A stretch of 64,000 nt of DNA, taken from Symbiodinium natans. Taxonomy: Eukaryota; Sar; Dinophyceae; Suessiales; Symbiodiniaceae. Of the stretch, positions 63,953 through 64,000 are shown piece by piece. The number at the start of each line of letters is the position of its first letter. Position 1 is the first letter of the stretch. The translations under genes were made by a program, and so were the position numbers. The notes under the pieces were generated by a model. The model was not told the origin of the DNA. It worked only from the letters and a program-made list of their open reading frames with translations, and searched no databases. The stretch covers positions 443,338 through 507,337 of the forward strand of contig CAJNDS010002190.1 in assembly GCA_905221605.1 (NCBI GenBank), written 5' to 3'.

Positions 63953-64000
63953 CTAGCGCCTCCGAACTTCCAGGGCTTCAGTTGGAGGTGGTCTTCTTAT
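63953..64000 (-). CDS. terminal exon cut by the window edge
   Basis: RRPPPTEALEVRRR then TAG; the 5' part lies outside. Confidence 0.35.
   Translation of the reverse strand: MRRPPPTEALEVRRR

Overview
This window looks like nuclear DNA of a dinoflagellate, or a close alveolate relative. Three things point there. It carries hundreds of TTTAGGG/CCCTAAA heptamers in arrays of both orientations. Its best exon models use many GC 5' splice sites (7 of about 15 donors in the main gene). Every exon I can support lies on the minus strand, as in unidirectional dinoflagellate gene arrays. There are no bacterial-style genes, rRNAs, tRNAs or CRISPRs. Most long open frames are artefacts of microsatellites or of the heptamer. 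All exon models come from reading the sequence (splice signals, phase, third-position GC, family motifs). No transcript evidence was available, and boundaries may be off by a few bases.

The telomere-type arrays are not a chromosome end. They lie mostly in introns and between very small exons (17-135 bp). The best case is one minus-strand gene running from at least 34303 down to about 10600. Its micro-exons join largely in phase into a glycosyltransferase-like protein, with motifs IATPAYGGQ, APYPAKSL, PTGCMLIKREVF, EDIAFCRRWREAGG and THVGRYAY. Its introns hold heptamer arrays, a 600-bp TAG microsatellite, a G-tract, MITEs and two intron-poor genes: a multi-pass membrane protein (18263-19253) and a one-exon membrane protein with a TIR-like segment (22836-23576). 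A compact parallel is the three-exon chain at 48306-48911, where both short introns are largely telomere repeat.

Layout: 0.4-6.4 kb, small exons of other genes, including an HAD-like DxNxT exon; 6.8-9.3 kb, further exons and a two-exon gene end; 10.6-34.3 kb, the glycosyltransferase-like gene with nested genes; 34.3-36.2 kb, minisatellites; 39-44 kb, exons ending upstream in a ubiquitin-like-domain gene (42653-44095); 44-52 kb, many exons, including a five-exon membrane-protein C-terminus (51483-51927); 52.4-53.4 kb, two minisatellites; 53.5-61.7 kb, a dense series of exons; 62-63 kb, a one-exon RNase D-like 3'-5' exonuclease; then more exons to the edge.

The most unusual signals concern how the arrays and MITEs got there. 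Three heptamer arrays are flanked by 20-32 bp direct duplications of host sequence, one being exactly five units inside an exon. Palindromic MITEs with TA target duplications sit at or as introns. Several exons end directly on the first GT of a TTTAGGG array. Together these suggest insertion of telomere repeats and MITEs into genes, with removal by splicing.
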